Source: RGIG5327 sp045612485 (GTDB lineage Bacteria > Verrucomicrobiota > Lentisphaeria > Victivallales > UBA1829). From it: a stretch of DNA of 16,882 nt. Where the stretch lies: NCBI GenBank assembly GCA_045612485.1, contig JAZKZE010000008.1, positions 1-16,882 of the forward strand, given 5' to 3'. The notes under the pieces were generated by a model. That model did no database searches. It was not told the origin of the DNA and saw nothing but the letters and a program-made list of their open reading frames with translations. Positions 1 through 6,180 of the stretch are shown piece by piece (position 1 is the first letter of the stretch; each line of letters starts with the position of its first letter). The position numbers and the translations under genes were made by a program.

Positions 1-217
1 CCATCATCATGGCAGAAATCTGACCGCCTGTATGTTTGATCATGTGGGCGGCAAGTTCTGAAAGCCGTCTCTGACCCGAGGCTTCAAATGAGATACAGGA
101 ACTCAGAAGAGTAAGTGTGAAAAAAAGAAAACATATTACACATTTGCGGAAAAAGGCGCACACAGAAGGAGAACTGTACAAAGACTCTGTTTGGTTTGCA
201 ACAACTTTTTTTTCCAT
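1..217 (-). CDS. Lipoprotein of unknown function, N-terminal part only (gene runs off the left edge)
   Basis: The minus strand is open from an ATG at 217-215 to the window edge (72 codons, no stop). The start is preceded by a strong purine-rich ribosome-binding site (AGGAAGGGGAAGAG, about 219-232 on the plus strand). The product starts with an unusually long charged/polar n-region (residues 1-25). A hydrophobic stretch (about 26-38) follows and ends in the lipobox LSSC, so Cys41 would be lipidated after signal peptidase II cleavage. The visible mature part (ISFEASGQRRLSELAAHMIK...) matches no family I recognise. Seen: start, RBS, hydrophobic segment, lipobox. Inferred: an envelope lipoprotein. 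It is divergent from lpxK, but shared function cannot be claimed. An internal Met is not available before the hydrophobic segment, which supports this start. Confidence 0.7.
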   Translation of the reverse strand, partial: MEKKVVANQTESLYSSPSVCAFFRKCVICFLFFTLTLLSSCISFEASGQRRLSELAAHMIKHTGGQISAMMM

Positions 218-273
218 ACTCTTCCCCTTCCTCTTTTTCTGCGGCATGATCCGTCATTACGCCTTATCTCAAT

Positions 274-302
274 AAGATAGCATCAAAAAGAATGTTTTTC
301 AA
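274..302 (-). promoter_or_regulatory. Candidate sigma70 promoter for the lipoprotein gene
   Basis: Read on the minus strand, TTGAAA (302-297) is followed by 17 bases and then TATCTT (279-274). A TG dinucleotide one base upstream of the -10 makes it an extended -10. The predicted transcript start is near 267, leaving about 50 bases of leader before the ATG at 217. This is pattern matching only, in AT-rich DNA. Confidence 0.45.
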
Positions 303-303
303 G

Positions 304-332
304 TTGAATATTGCGTAAAAGGGGAATATATT
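304..332 (+). promoter_or_regulatory. Candidate sigma70 promoter for lpxK
   Basis: TTGAAT (304-309), a 17-base spacer and TATATT (327-332) give a good -35/-10 pair. A second overlapping pair exists (TTGCGT 311-316, 17 bases, TATATT 334-339), so the exact start is ambiguous. The leader to the lpxK ATG would be about 55 bases. Its -35 box lies next to the -35 box of the divergent promoter. Confidence 0.4.
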
Positions 333-396
333 ATATATTTATTGAAATTTATGATAGTTTGTAAAGTGGAAACACCGGTAAAGATGGAGAATTTTG

Positions 397-1641
397 ATGA
401 ACATCCGGGAATTTGGAGAAAAAGCTGAACAGTATTTTCTGGAGATCATCCATGAAACACGTCACGACCTTGCCGGCAATGCTGTCAAGGGAATACTTTT
501 TCTTGCTTCCCGTATCTACCGGAGGGCTGTGCAGACAAGGATCTGGATGTATGACCGCCGGGTGATACGCAACCGTGCCATCGGCTGTCTGGTGGTCAGT
601 ATCGGCAATGTGACATGCGGCGGAACAGGAAAGACTCCTGTGGTGGAGGTCTTTGCAAGAACTTTAAGCAAAAAAGGCAGGAAAGTGGCAATTCTCAGCC
701 GTGGGTACCGCAGTAAGGACAGAACTTTTCTGGATAAGATCGCAAGAAAGTTTTCCTCCCGGAAAAATGAGGTCCCGCCCCGTGTGGTCTCTGATGGAAA
801 AAATCTTCTTCTCAACTCCGTCAGTGCCGGGGATGAACCCTTTATGCTTGCCTCCAATCTGGAGAATGTGGCAGTTATTGTGGATAAGGACAGGGTGAAA
901 TCCGGGCTTTACGCTATTGACGAATTCGGTACCGATACCCTCATCCTTGATGATGGGTTCCAGTATCTGAAGCTGCGCCCCCATATCAATATTCTTCTGG
1001 TGGATTCCACCGATCCCTTTTCCAATCACCATGTGCTGCCCCGGGGATTGTTGCGGGAACCTATCAAGAATATCCAGAGGGCGGATTATATCTTTCTTAC
1101 CAAGTCTGACGGTTCCCCGAAATTACGGCATCTGAAAACATTTCTTCAGCGTCAGAATCATCATGCGGAGATCATTGAATGCTGTCACCGTCCCAAATAT
1201 CTGGAAGAGGTGTTTGACCGGCAAAAACGCATGGAACTTTCTGATTTGAAAGGAAAGAAAGTTGCCTCCATTTCCGCTATCGCCAATCCGGCTTCCTTTA
1301 ACGGCTTCCTGTCCGAACTTGGCGGCGAGATCGTTCTGGAACGGCATTTTGCAGACCATCACAGATATCATCAGCAGGAGATGATCGACTTTGTGAACGA
1401 TGCAAAAAAAGCCGGTGCGGAAATGATTGTCACCACTGAAAAAGATGCGGTGCGTATGCCCCGGCTGGACAGACGGGATCTGCCTATTGTTTTCCTGCGG
1501 GTGGAAATTGATATTTTAAGCGGCAGGGAAAACTTTGATGAATGTATTTCCCGTATCTGCTTCAATTTGAAGCCCATGCCCGATCTGCGGGATTACAGGG
1601 ATGAGGAAACTGAAAATAATCCCGGAAAAGCATCAGAATAA
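397..1641 (+). CDS. lpxK: Tetraacyldisaccharide 4'-kinase (lipid A biosynthesis)
   Basis: LpxK transfers the ATP gamma-phosphate to the 4' position of the tetraacyldisaccharide 1-phosphate to make lipid IVA at the cytoplasmic face of the inner membrane. The 414-residue product shows the family signatures in order. An N-terminal hydrophobic/amphipathic helix (about 29-45) can dock on the membrane. The P-loop GGTGKT is at 75-80 in the context VVSIGNVTCGGTGKTP, followed by SRGY (101-104), DDGFQ (185-189), the RGLLREP block (216-222), DHH (320-322) and TTEKDAVR (346-353). It is longer than typical proteobacterial LpxK (about 330 residues), with the extra length partly in the insertion around 105-145 and in a polar C-terminal tail. 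I chose the ATG at 397 over the TTG at 394 because GGAGA (386-390) lies six bases upstream of it. The gene appears monocistronic and implies an LPS-bearing outer membrane. Confidence 0.93.
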   Translation: MNIREFGEKAEQYFLEIIHETRHDLAGNAVKGILFLASRIYRRAVQTRIWMYDRRVIRNRAIGCLVVSIGNVTCGGTGKTPVVEVFARTLSKKGRKVAILSRGYRSKDRTFLDKIARKFSSRKNEVPPRVVSDGKNLLLNSVSAGDEPFMLASNLENVAVIVDKDRVKSGLYAIDEFGTDTLILDDGFQYLKLRPHINILLVDSTDPFSNHHVLPRGLLREPIKNIQRADYIFLTKSDGSPKLRHLKTFLQRQNHHAEIIECCHRPKYLEEVFDRQKRMELSDLKGKKVASISAIANPASFNGFLSELGGEIVLERHFADHHRYHQQEMIDFVNDAKKAGAEMIVTTEKDAVRMPRLDRRDLPIVFLRVEIDILSGRENFDECISRICFNLKPMPDLRDYRDEETENNPGKASE

Positions 1642-1826
1642 AGTTTTTTCAGTTACGGAAAACTGTTTCCCGGGGATTTCTTACGGCAAGCGTGGCATCA
1701 GGGTAAAAAAAACAGAAGCAGGGGAGACACGTGACGCTCCAGCATACATTAAGTACAATAAGGCTTTGCAGCCCCGATATAATTATTATTCGGAGGTAGT
1801 TCTGCCTGCTTCCTGATTATTACTTT

Positions 1827-1852
1827 AGCTCAAAAAATGATTTTTTCAAGCT
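1827..1852. repeat. AT-rich imperfect inverted repeat
   Basis: AGCT and AAAAAA (1827-1837, one intervening C) face TTTTTT and AGCT (1841-1852, two intervening bases) around a three-base loop. It could form a weak cruciform or a bidirectional AT-rich terminator, but there is no GC stem, so its role is unclear. Confidence 0.3.
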
Positions 1853-1968
1853 GAAAAATAATTTTTTTGCAAAAATGACCGGATCGGGGAGCGGCGGAGC
1901 CGTGCCGGATGGGAACTGAAAGCCGGGAATACAGTAAATACAGCAATCGTGTACCCGAAAGTTTGAAT

Positions 1969-1987
1969 AAAGTGGAGATTCCACTTT
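1969..1987. repeat. Perfect 8-bp inverted repeat with 3-base loop
   Basis: AAAGTGGA (1969-1976) and TCCACTTT (1980-1987) are exact reverse complements around the loop GAT. The right arm ends in four T residues. It lies 202 bases upstream of phoH and about 330 bases after lpxK. It could be a late terminator for lpxK or an operator for phoH. The sequence alone does not decide. Confidence 0.45.
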
Positions 1988-2079
1988 TCGTAATTCTCCC
2001 GATTCTTTTTTCCGGTATTCTATTCTTTTCAGCAGTAAAAATTACCTTACAATAGCAAAAAAGTTTGAAAAAATAATAA

Positions 2080-2091
2080 TTTTCCGGAAAA
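2080..2091. repeat. 12-base perfect palindrome upstream of phoH
   Basis: TTTTCCGGAAAA is a gapless palindrome about 100 bases before the phoH start codon, in the region expected to hold its promoter. It could be an operator. There is no second copy nearby to strengthen this. Confidence 0.3.
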
Positions 2092-2189
2092 ACTCCTTGA
2101 AAAAACAGAAGAAAAGATACATAGTTTAATCAGGAAAACGGTACAGGACAGTGCCGGGACAAATAACTTTTTTCAAGAAGGGGGGTCGC

Positions 2190-3557
2190 ATGAAAAAAAC
2201 TTTCATCCTTGATACCAATGTACTGCTCCACAGCGCCGCCGCATTGGAATCCTTTGAAGACAATACTGTTGTCATTCCCATGCCGGTTATTGAGGAACTG
2301 GATAAATTCAAAAAGAATCAGGATGAACTGGGCAGAAACGCCAGAAGAGTCGTTCGCCGTATTGATGCATTACGGGAAAAATCTGCAAAACAGAACGGAC
2401 CGAAACTTATTGAAGGAGTATCTATGGAAAATGCGGCAAACGGGAAAGATGCTGGAACTCTGGTGGTGGCTCTGGATGTGCCTCTGGAAAAAAGCAATTT
2501 GAGTGCCGCTGATCCCGGATATGCAGACAACCGTATTCTTGCCATTGCCGAGGATATCCTCAAAAAGACCAGGGCAAAAGATCCTGCGGAAAAGGTCTGC
2601 ATCGTTTCCAAAGACCTCAATATGAGATTGCGCGCCGATGCTCTCGGACTTGGCGTGGAAGATTATAAAAAGGAATCCATCAAATACGAAAAACTTTTTA
2701 CCGGAGTGGATTCCCTTACGCTTTCCGATGCGGATATGGATGATTTCCGTGCCGGTAAAGCCATAGATCTTCCGGAGAACAGAGAACTGTACCCAAATGA
2801 ATTCCTGAATCTTTCCGATGAGGATAAGACAAAAAAAACAGTAGGATTCGTCCGGAACGGGAAGATCGTGAAACCCTTTCATATCCCGGAAGATACCGTA
2901 TGGAACATCAAGCCCCGTTCCCAGGAACAGCGGATGGCTCTGCAACTTCTGCTTGATCCATCCATCCAGGTGGTCACCCTTGTGGGAAGAGCCGGTTCCG
3001 GCAAGACTTTCCTTGCCCTTGCCGCAGCATTGCAGGCTGTGAAAAAAGATAAACTCTATGATAAGATCCTTGTCACCCGTCCCATTGTCCCCATGGGTAA
3101 TGATATCGGCTATCTGCCCGGAAGCAAGGATGATAAAATGGCTCTCTGGATGCAGCCCATCTTTGACAACCTTTCCGTACTTCTCCGTACGGAAAAAACA
3201 AAAGATGATTCCGCCATCCAGCGTCAGATCAGTGAAATGCAGCACATGGGGATACTCTCCCTTGAGGCTCTTACCTATATCCGCGGCAGAAGTATCCCCA
3301 ATGAGTTTGTCATCATTGATGAAGCTCAGAATCTTACGCCCCATGAGGTCAAGACCGTTTTGAGCCGTGCCGGGGAAAATACAAAAATGATCCTTACAGG
3401 TGACCCGGATCAGATCGATAATCCCTACCTCAATGCGGATACAAACGGGCTTTCCTATGCTGCTGAACATTTGAAAGATGTGGAACTGCATGGACACATT
3501 ACTCTGATGAAAAGCGAGCGTTCCTCCCTTGCCGCAGCCGCGGCAAAGTATCTGTAA
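2190..3557 (+). CDS. PhoH-family protein: PIN domain fused to PhoH-type ATPase (PhoH2/YlaK-like)
   Basis: The 455-residue protein joins an N-terminal PIN nuclease domain (about 4-160) to a C-terminal PhoH ATPase (about 242-455). The PIN part has the acidic residues expected of a metal-dependent RNase: D8 in FILDTNVLL, E36 in VIEELDKFK, and acidic residues in SKDLNMRLRAD (140-150). The ATPase has Walker A GRAGSGKT (266-273), the TRPIVPMGNDIGYLPG block (296-311), Walker B VIIDEAQN (374-381) and the LTGDPDQID sensor block (402-410). PhoH2 proteins of this architecture are described as ATP-dependent RNA helicase/ribonucleases; here the activity is inferred. No antitoxin-like gene precedes it. The start ATG at 2190 is favoured over the GTG at 2151 because AAGGGGGG lies a few bases upstream and the PIN motif begins right after it. 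Confidence 0.9.
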   Translation: MKKTFILDTNVLLHSAAALESFEDNTVVIPMPVIEELDKFKKNQDELGRNARRVVRRIDALREKSAKQNGPKLIEGVSMENAANGKDAGTLVVALDVPLEKSNLSAADPGYADNRILAIAEDILKKTRAKDPAEKVCIVSKDLNMRLRADALGLGVEDYKKESIKYEKLFTGVDSLTLSDADMDDFRAGKAIDLPENRELYPNEFLNLSDEDKTKKTVGFVRNGKIVKPFHIPEDTVWNIKPRSQEQRMALQLLLDPSIQVVTLVGRAGSGKTFLALAAALQAVKKDKLYDKILVTRPIVPMGNDIGYLPGSKDDKMALWMQPIFDNLSVLLRTEKTKDDSAIQRQISEMQHMGILSLEALTYIRGRSIPNEFVIIDEAQNLTPHEVKTVLSRAGENTKMILTGDPDQIDNPYLNADTNGLSYAAEHLKDVELHGHITLMKSERSSLAAAAAKYL

Positions 3558-3574
3558 AAATGTTGTGCCGGAGG

Positions 3575-3610
3575 TACGGATAAATACGGATAGGTACGGA
3601 GGTGTACGGA
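3575..3610. repeat. Four TACGGA repeats phased at exactly 10 bp
   Basis: TACGGA occurs at 3575-3580, 3585-3590, 3595-3600 and 3605-3610, a spacing of exactly ten bases, close to one helical turn. Most copies are preceded by GG or AA. Inverted copies of the same core (TCCGTA) lie at 3628-3633 and 3681-3686. The phasing places all sites on one face of the helix, as expected for cooperative binding of a regulator. The last copy also forms the left arm of a hairpin. Confidence 0.6.
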
Positions 3611-3649
3611 GAAAGGTAATGGATTTTTCCGTACATCTTCTTTTTTATG
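3603..3649 (+). terminator. Probable rho-independent terminator after phoH
   Basis: TGTACGGAGAAA (3603-3614) pairs with TTTTTCCGTACA (3624-3635), 12 base pairs including one G-T, around a nine-base loop. A T-rich tail follows (CTTCTTTTTT, about 3637-3646). It lies 46 bases after the phoH stop. Because its left arm is one of four TACGGA repeats, the right arm could also pair with the upstream copies. Confidence 0.5.
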
Positions 3650-3679
3650 AATAAAATTATAAGAAATATTCTTGCAATT

Positions 3680-3692
3680 TTCCGTAACGGAA
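3680..3692. promoter_or_regulatory. Palindrome TTCCGTAACGGAA, candidate operator before the dCMP deaminase gene
   Basis: TTCCGT and ACGGAA are exact complements around a central A, 52 bases upstream of the ATG at 3745. It shares its TCCGTA core with the phased TACGGA repeats. A weak TTGCAA (3672-3677) / TAATTT (3694-3699) promoter would straddle it. Regulatory role is inference. Confidence 0.35.
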
Positions 3693-3744
3693 GTAATTTA
3701 CTATGGTAACAGTATAAAAATCCATTTAACAAAAAGGACAGAAT

Positions 3745-4224
3745 ATGTCAGACGGAATCAATGATTTTCAGGAAAGACCCGATTGGGATACCTACTTTAT
3801 GCAGATCGCAGAAATGGTGGCAAAACGCAGTAACTGCAGCAGACGGCATGTTGCCGCCGTGATCGTGAAGGATAAAAGGATCATTTCCACCGGTTACAAC
3901 GGAACTCCCAGGGGGATCAGAAACTGTAATGAAGGGGGCTGCCCCCGCTGTTCTTCCAACGCTCCTTCCGGTACCCATCTGGGGGAATGTATCTGTTCCC
4001 ACGGAGAGGAAAATGCCATCGTTCAGGCGGCATATCACGGAATAAGTGTGAAAGATTCCACTCTTTATACTACCTACAGCCCCTGTCTTCTGTGTGCAAA
4101 AATGATCATTAATTCCGGAATAAGGGAAGTGGTTTACAAAGACCGTTATACTATTGATGATACCGCCAGGTGGATGCTTGCTGAAGCCGGAGTGATACTG
4201 CGACCGGTTGACGGAAAGGAATGA
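3745..4224 (+). CDS. dCMP deaminase family protein (ComEB-like cytidine/deoxycytidylate deaminase)
   Basis: The 159-residue product matches deoxycytidylate deaminases, which convert dCMP to dUMP to feed dTMP synthesis in the cytoplasm. The zinc site is complete: HGEE at 86-89, giving the Zn ligand His86 and the catalytic Glu88, and PCLLC at 113-117 with Cys114 and Cys117. Upstream, HVAAVIVKD (35-43) and GYNGTPRG (50-57) are typical of this family. A Cys-rich loop (C61, C66, C69, C82, C84) between them resembles the extra metal/substrate-binding region seen in dCMP deaminases. The start is supported by AGGA (3735-3738) six bases upstream. The stop overlaps the next gene's first possible ATG (ATGA), so the two are probably translationally coupled. 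Confidence 0.9.
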   Translation: MSDGINDFQERPDWDTYFMQIAEMVAKRSNCSRRHVAAVIVKDKRIISTGYNGTPRGIRNCNEGGCPRCSSNAPSGTHLGECICSHGEENAIVQAAYHGISVKDSTLYTTYSPCLLCAKMIINSGIREVVYKDRYTIDDTARWMLAEAGVILRPVDGKE

Positions 4225-4997
4225 AAATGGCTCTTTCTGTTCATAATTCCCAATCGGAAGTAGTTATTCCGGAAAGCCTTATTGATGAAATGGGCTTTGA
4301 AAAGTTTGTTTATACGGGAAATAGAGCAGTTTCTCTACCATACCGGCAGTATCGGGCCAATTTTGATAAGGAGGGAAAGCCGTCTCTTCTCATCTTTTTC
4401 CACGGGGCGGGAAGTGTGGGGACAGATAATTATCTGCAATGCCGTATCGCCGCACCGCCGCTGGAACGTTTTTTCAGAAACAATCCTTCTGAAAAGTGTG
4501 TGGTACTCCTTCCCCAGTGTCCTTCCAGAGAGGAAAAATGGGTGGATGTCCCCTGGAATCTCCCCGGTCACGATATACCGGAAAAGCCTTCAAAGTATAT
4601 GGCTTGCGTTATGGAGCTGCTGGAAGAAAAGATCCGGGAATTTTCAGTGGATGAAACAAGGATCTATGCCTGCGGGATCTCCATGGGCGGCTTTGCTGTG
4701 TGGGATATTGCCGCTAGAAAACCGGAACGTTTTGCAGGACTTTTTCCCATTTGCGGAGGGGCGGATCTGAAAACAGCTCCTTTGCTCAAAAATACGAAAA
4801 TATGGTGTGTTCACGGCAGTGTGGATACTGTTGTTCTTACAGACCGTTCCCGGAATATGGTGCGGGCACTTGAAGAAGCGGGAAATCCTTCTGTCATATA
4901 TGAGGAAGTCCCCGGAGCCGGGCACAATTCCTGGGATCATGCCTTTGCCGATGACAGAGCTTTGGACTATCTTTTTTCTGCAAAGAAAAAGGTGTGA
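4221..4997 (+). CDS. Alpha/beta-hydrolase (prolyl oligopeptidase/esterase-like), cytoplasmic
   Basis: The 258-residue product has the serine-hydrolase layout. An early strand with an oxyanion-type loop, LLIFFHGAGSVG (56-67), is followed by the nucleophile elbow GISMGG (152-157, Ser154). HGSVDTVV (198-205) has Asp202 as the likely acid, and GAGHNSWDH (232-240) has His235 as the base. The pattern fits the phospholipase/esterase and POP-like group also seen in carbohydrate esterases, but the substrate cannot be read from sequence. There is no signal peptide, so it should be cytoplasmic. Two starts are possible. ATG 4221 overlaps the upstream stop. ATG 4227 sits at a better distance from AAAGGA (4215-4220). 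The difference is two residues. The gene is co-transcribed with the dCMP deaminase gene and ends before a strong terminator. Confidence 0.82.
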   Translation: MKMALSVHNSQSEVVIPESLIDEMGFEKFVYTGNRAVSLPYRQYRANFDKEGKPSLLIFFHGAGSVGTDNYLQCRIAAPPLERFFRNNPSEKCVVLLPQCPSREEKWVDVPWNLPGHDIPEKPSKYMACVMELLEEKIREFSVDETRIYACGISMGGFAVWDIAARKPERFAGLFPICGGADLKTAPLLKNTKIWCVHGSVDTVVLTDRSRNMVRALEEAGNPSVIYEEVPGAGHNSWDHAFADDRALDYLFSAKKKV

Positions 4998-5323
4998 TTT
5001 CCGGGGGGATTTCAAAATTCCTCAAAAATCTGAAAGTGCATCTTTGCTGTTGCCTCTTTGATTTTTTTGAATACCTTTTGAAATTACCTCTTCCCGGAAA
5101 ATATTATTGTATATCTTTTTTAAATTACAGGTTGTTGCAATGCCGTAAAAGGCAGGTGACAACCTTTTTTTTGTCTGGTTGCAGTGTTATTATTTAAATT
5201 ATTTAAAAAAAGTAAATTCCGGCTGATTTTTTTACTGGAAAAATTCTTTTCAACCGTGTATATTTATCCCGGAAAAGTTGTATGACAGAACTTTAAAACA
5301 ATAAAAAAATACAGGAAAAAGCC
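4998..5323. other. Intergenic region between hydrolase and cpaB
   Basis: No gene is supported here. The first half carries the terminator at 5129-5172. The second half (5173-5323) is very AT-rich and should contain the promoter of the Tad cluster. A TATATT at 5259-5264 looks like a -10 box, but no good -35 is at the right distance, so I do not assign a promoter. The cpaB RBS (AGGA, 5313-5316) is at the end. Confidence 0.6.
5129..5172 (+). terminator. Rho-independent terminator
   Basis: AGGTTGT (5129-5135) pairs with ACAACCT (5159-5165). An inner stem TGCC/GGCA (5141-5144 with 5151-5154) closes a GTAAAA loop, with a small internal loop between the two stems. Eight T residues follow (5165-5172). 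It closes the deaminase-hydrolase unit 131 bases after its last stop and insulates the Tad cluster. Confidence 0.75.
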
Positions 5324-6139
5324 ATGAAACAAAAACTTCTTCTTCTTGGTGCCGTCTTTTTCGGCATACTCGCCTTCATGTTCACCTACCGTCAGATCAC
5401 TCTGGAACGTCAGAAGATCCAGGGGGAGGCACAGGATGTTTATCTTATCCAGGTGGTGAAAGATATTCCGGAAGGGGAGAAGATCACGGAAGATATGATC
5501 CGGCAGAAAAAAGAAAAAAGATTCCGTTCCCAGATGGATTACTCCAGAGAGATCCCTTATGACCAGCGGAATATGGTTCTGGGCAGGGAAGTGCGTCAGA
5601 TCATCACTGCCGGCAGACTTTTGCAATGGAGTGATCTGAAAATGTCCCAGAGTACGGGAAGAACCGGACTTACCGCAAAGATCCGTCCCGGATTCCGTGC
5701 CATTTCCATTCCCGTGAACCAGTATACTTCTGTTACCGGCATGATCCAGCCCAACAACTATGTGGATATCATCGCCACTTTCCGTTTCCCGGAAAGACAG
5801 GGGGATAAAGCTCTTGATACGATTACTCTTACCATCCTCCAGCATGTGAAAGTGCTTGCCACCGGAACGGATACCGGAGTCATTGCTTCCGGCAGCAGTC
5901 ACGGGACTGCCCGCAGTACAAGTTACAGTACGGTAACACTGGAACTGACTCCCAAGGAAGTGGAAATGATCGTTTTCACACTCCAGAAGGCGGGGGCGGG
6001 CAGTTTGACTTTGAGTCTGCGTCATTATGAAGAATCCCGGATCACTGATAAATTGCAGAGTGTGGACTACAAATATCTGGAAAGCCATTACCGGGCTTAT
6101 ACGGAAGAACGTAAAAAACTTATGAATCTCAATCATTGA
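5324..6139 (+). CDS. cpaB: Flp pilus assembly protein CpaB/RcpC
   Basis: CpaB/RcpC is a periplasmic, inner-membrane-anchored component of Tad/Flp pilus machines that works with the secretin. The 271-residue product has one N-terminal transmembrane helix (about 4-21). A SAF-type domain follows (about 39-106, with VYLIQVVKDIPEGEKIT and the AGRLLQWSDL strand). Then comes the RcpC/CpaB domain (about 118-235), recognisable from RAISIPVNQYTSVTGMI and PNNYVDIIATF at 125-153. The start ATG has AGGA seven bases upstream. It is the first gene of the cluster and is followed 41 bases later by the cpaF fusion. The C-terminal 35 residues are charged and polar. No secretin gene (cpaC/rcpA) sits next to it, which is unusual for the family. 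Confidence 0.88.
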   Translation: MKQKLLLLGAVFFGILAFMFTYRQITLERQKIQGEAQDVYLIQVVKDIPEGEKITEDMIRQKKEKRFRSQMDYSREIPYDQRNMVLGREVRQIITAGRLLQWSDLKMSQSTGRTGLTAKIRPGFRAISIPVNQYTSVTGMIQPNNYVDIIATFRFPERQGDKALDTITLTILQHVKVLATGTDTGVIASGSSHGTARSTSYSTVTLELTPKEVEMIVFTLQKAGAGSLTLSLRHYEESRITDKLQSVDYKYLESHYRAYTEERKKLMNLNH

Positions 6140-6180
6140 TACGGCAGTGATAATTGCCTGGAAAAGTAACGGTCGGAACA

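Larger units (their letters stand above)
1642..2189. other. Gene-free stretch between lpxK and phoH
   Basis: No convincing gene is present. The only sizeable frame (1601-1816, 71 codons) starts inside lpxK and has no RBS or family resemblance. The stretch is AT-rich apart from a GC-rich patch at about 1879-1908 that contains a small hairpin (CGGC-GGA-GCCG) without a T-run. A weak hairpin just after lpxK (CAGTT 1650-1654 with AACTG 1661-1665, then TTT) could end lpxK transcription. Two stronger inverted repeats at 1969-1987 and 2080-2091 are listed separately. A promoter for phoH must lie here, but no -35/-10 pair stands out. Confidence 0.6.

Noticed and set aside
1601..1816. Possible 71-residue gene downstream of lpxK
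   Set aside because: It starts inside lpxK without an RBS, and its composition is unlike the neighbours. No domain or repeat supports it.
2097..2125. TTGAAA with a downstream TACATA as a phoH promoter
   Set aside because: The -10 match is poor and the surroundings are A/T-rich enough to give such matches by chance.
2370..3497. 375-codon open frame on the minus strand inside phoH
   Set aside because: It lies wholly within a gene with clear PIN and PhoH motifs on the plus strand, its translation resembles no protein, and it has no RBS.
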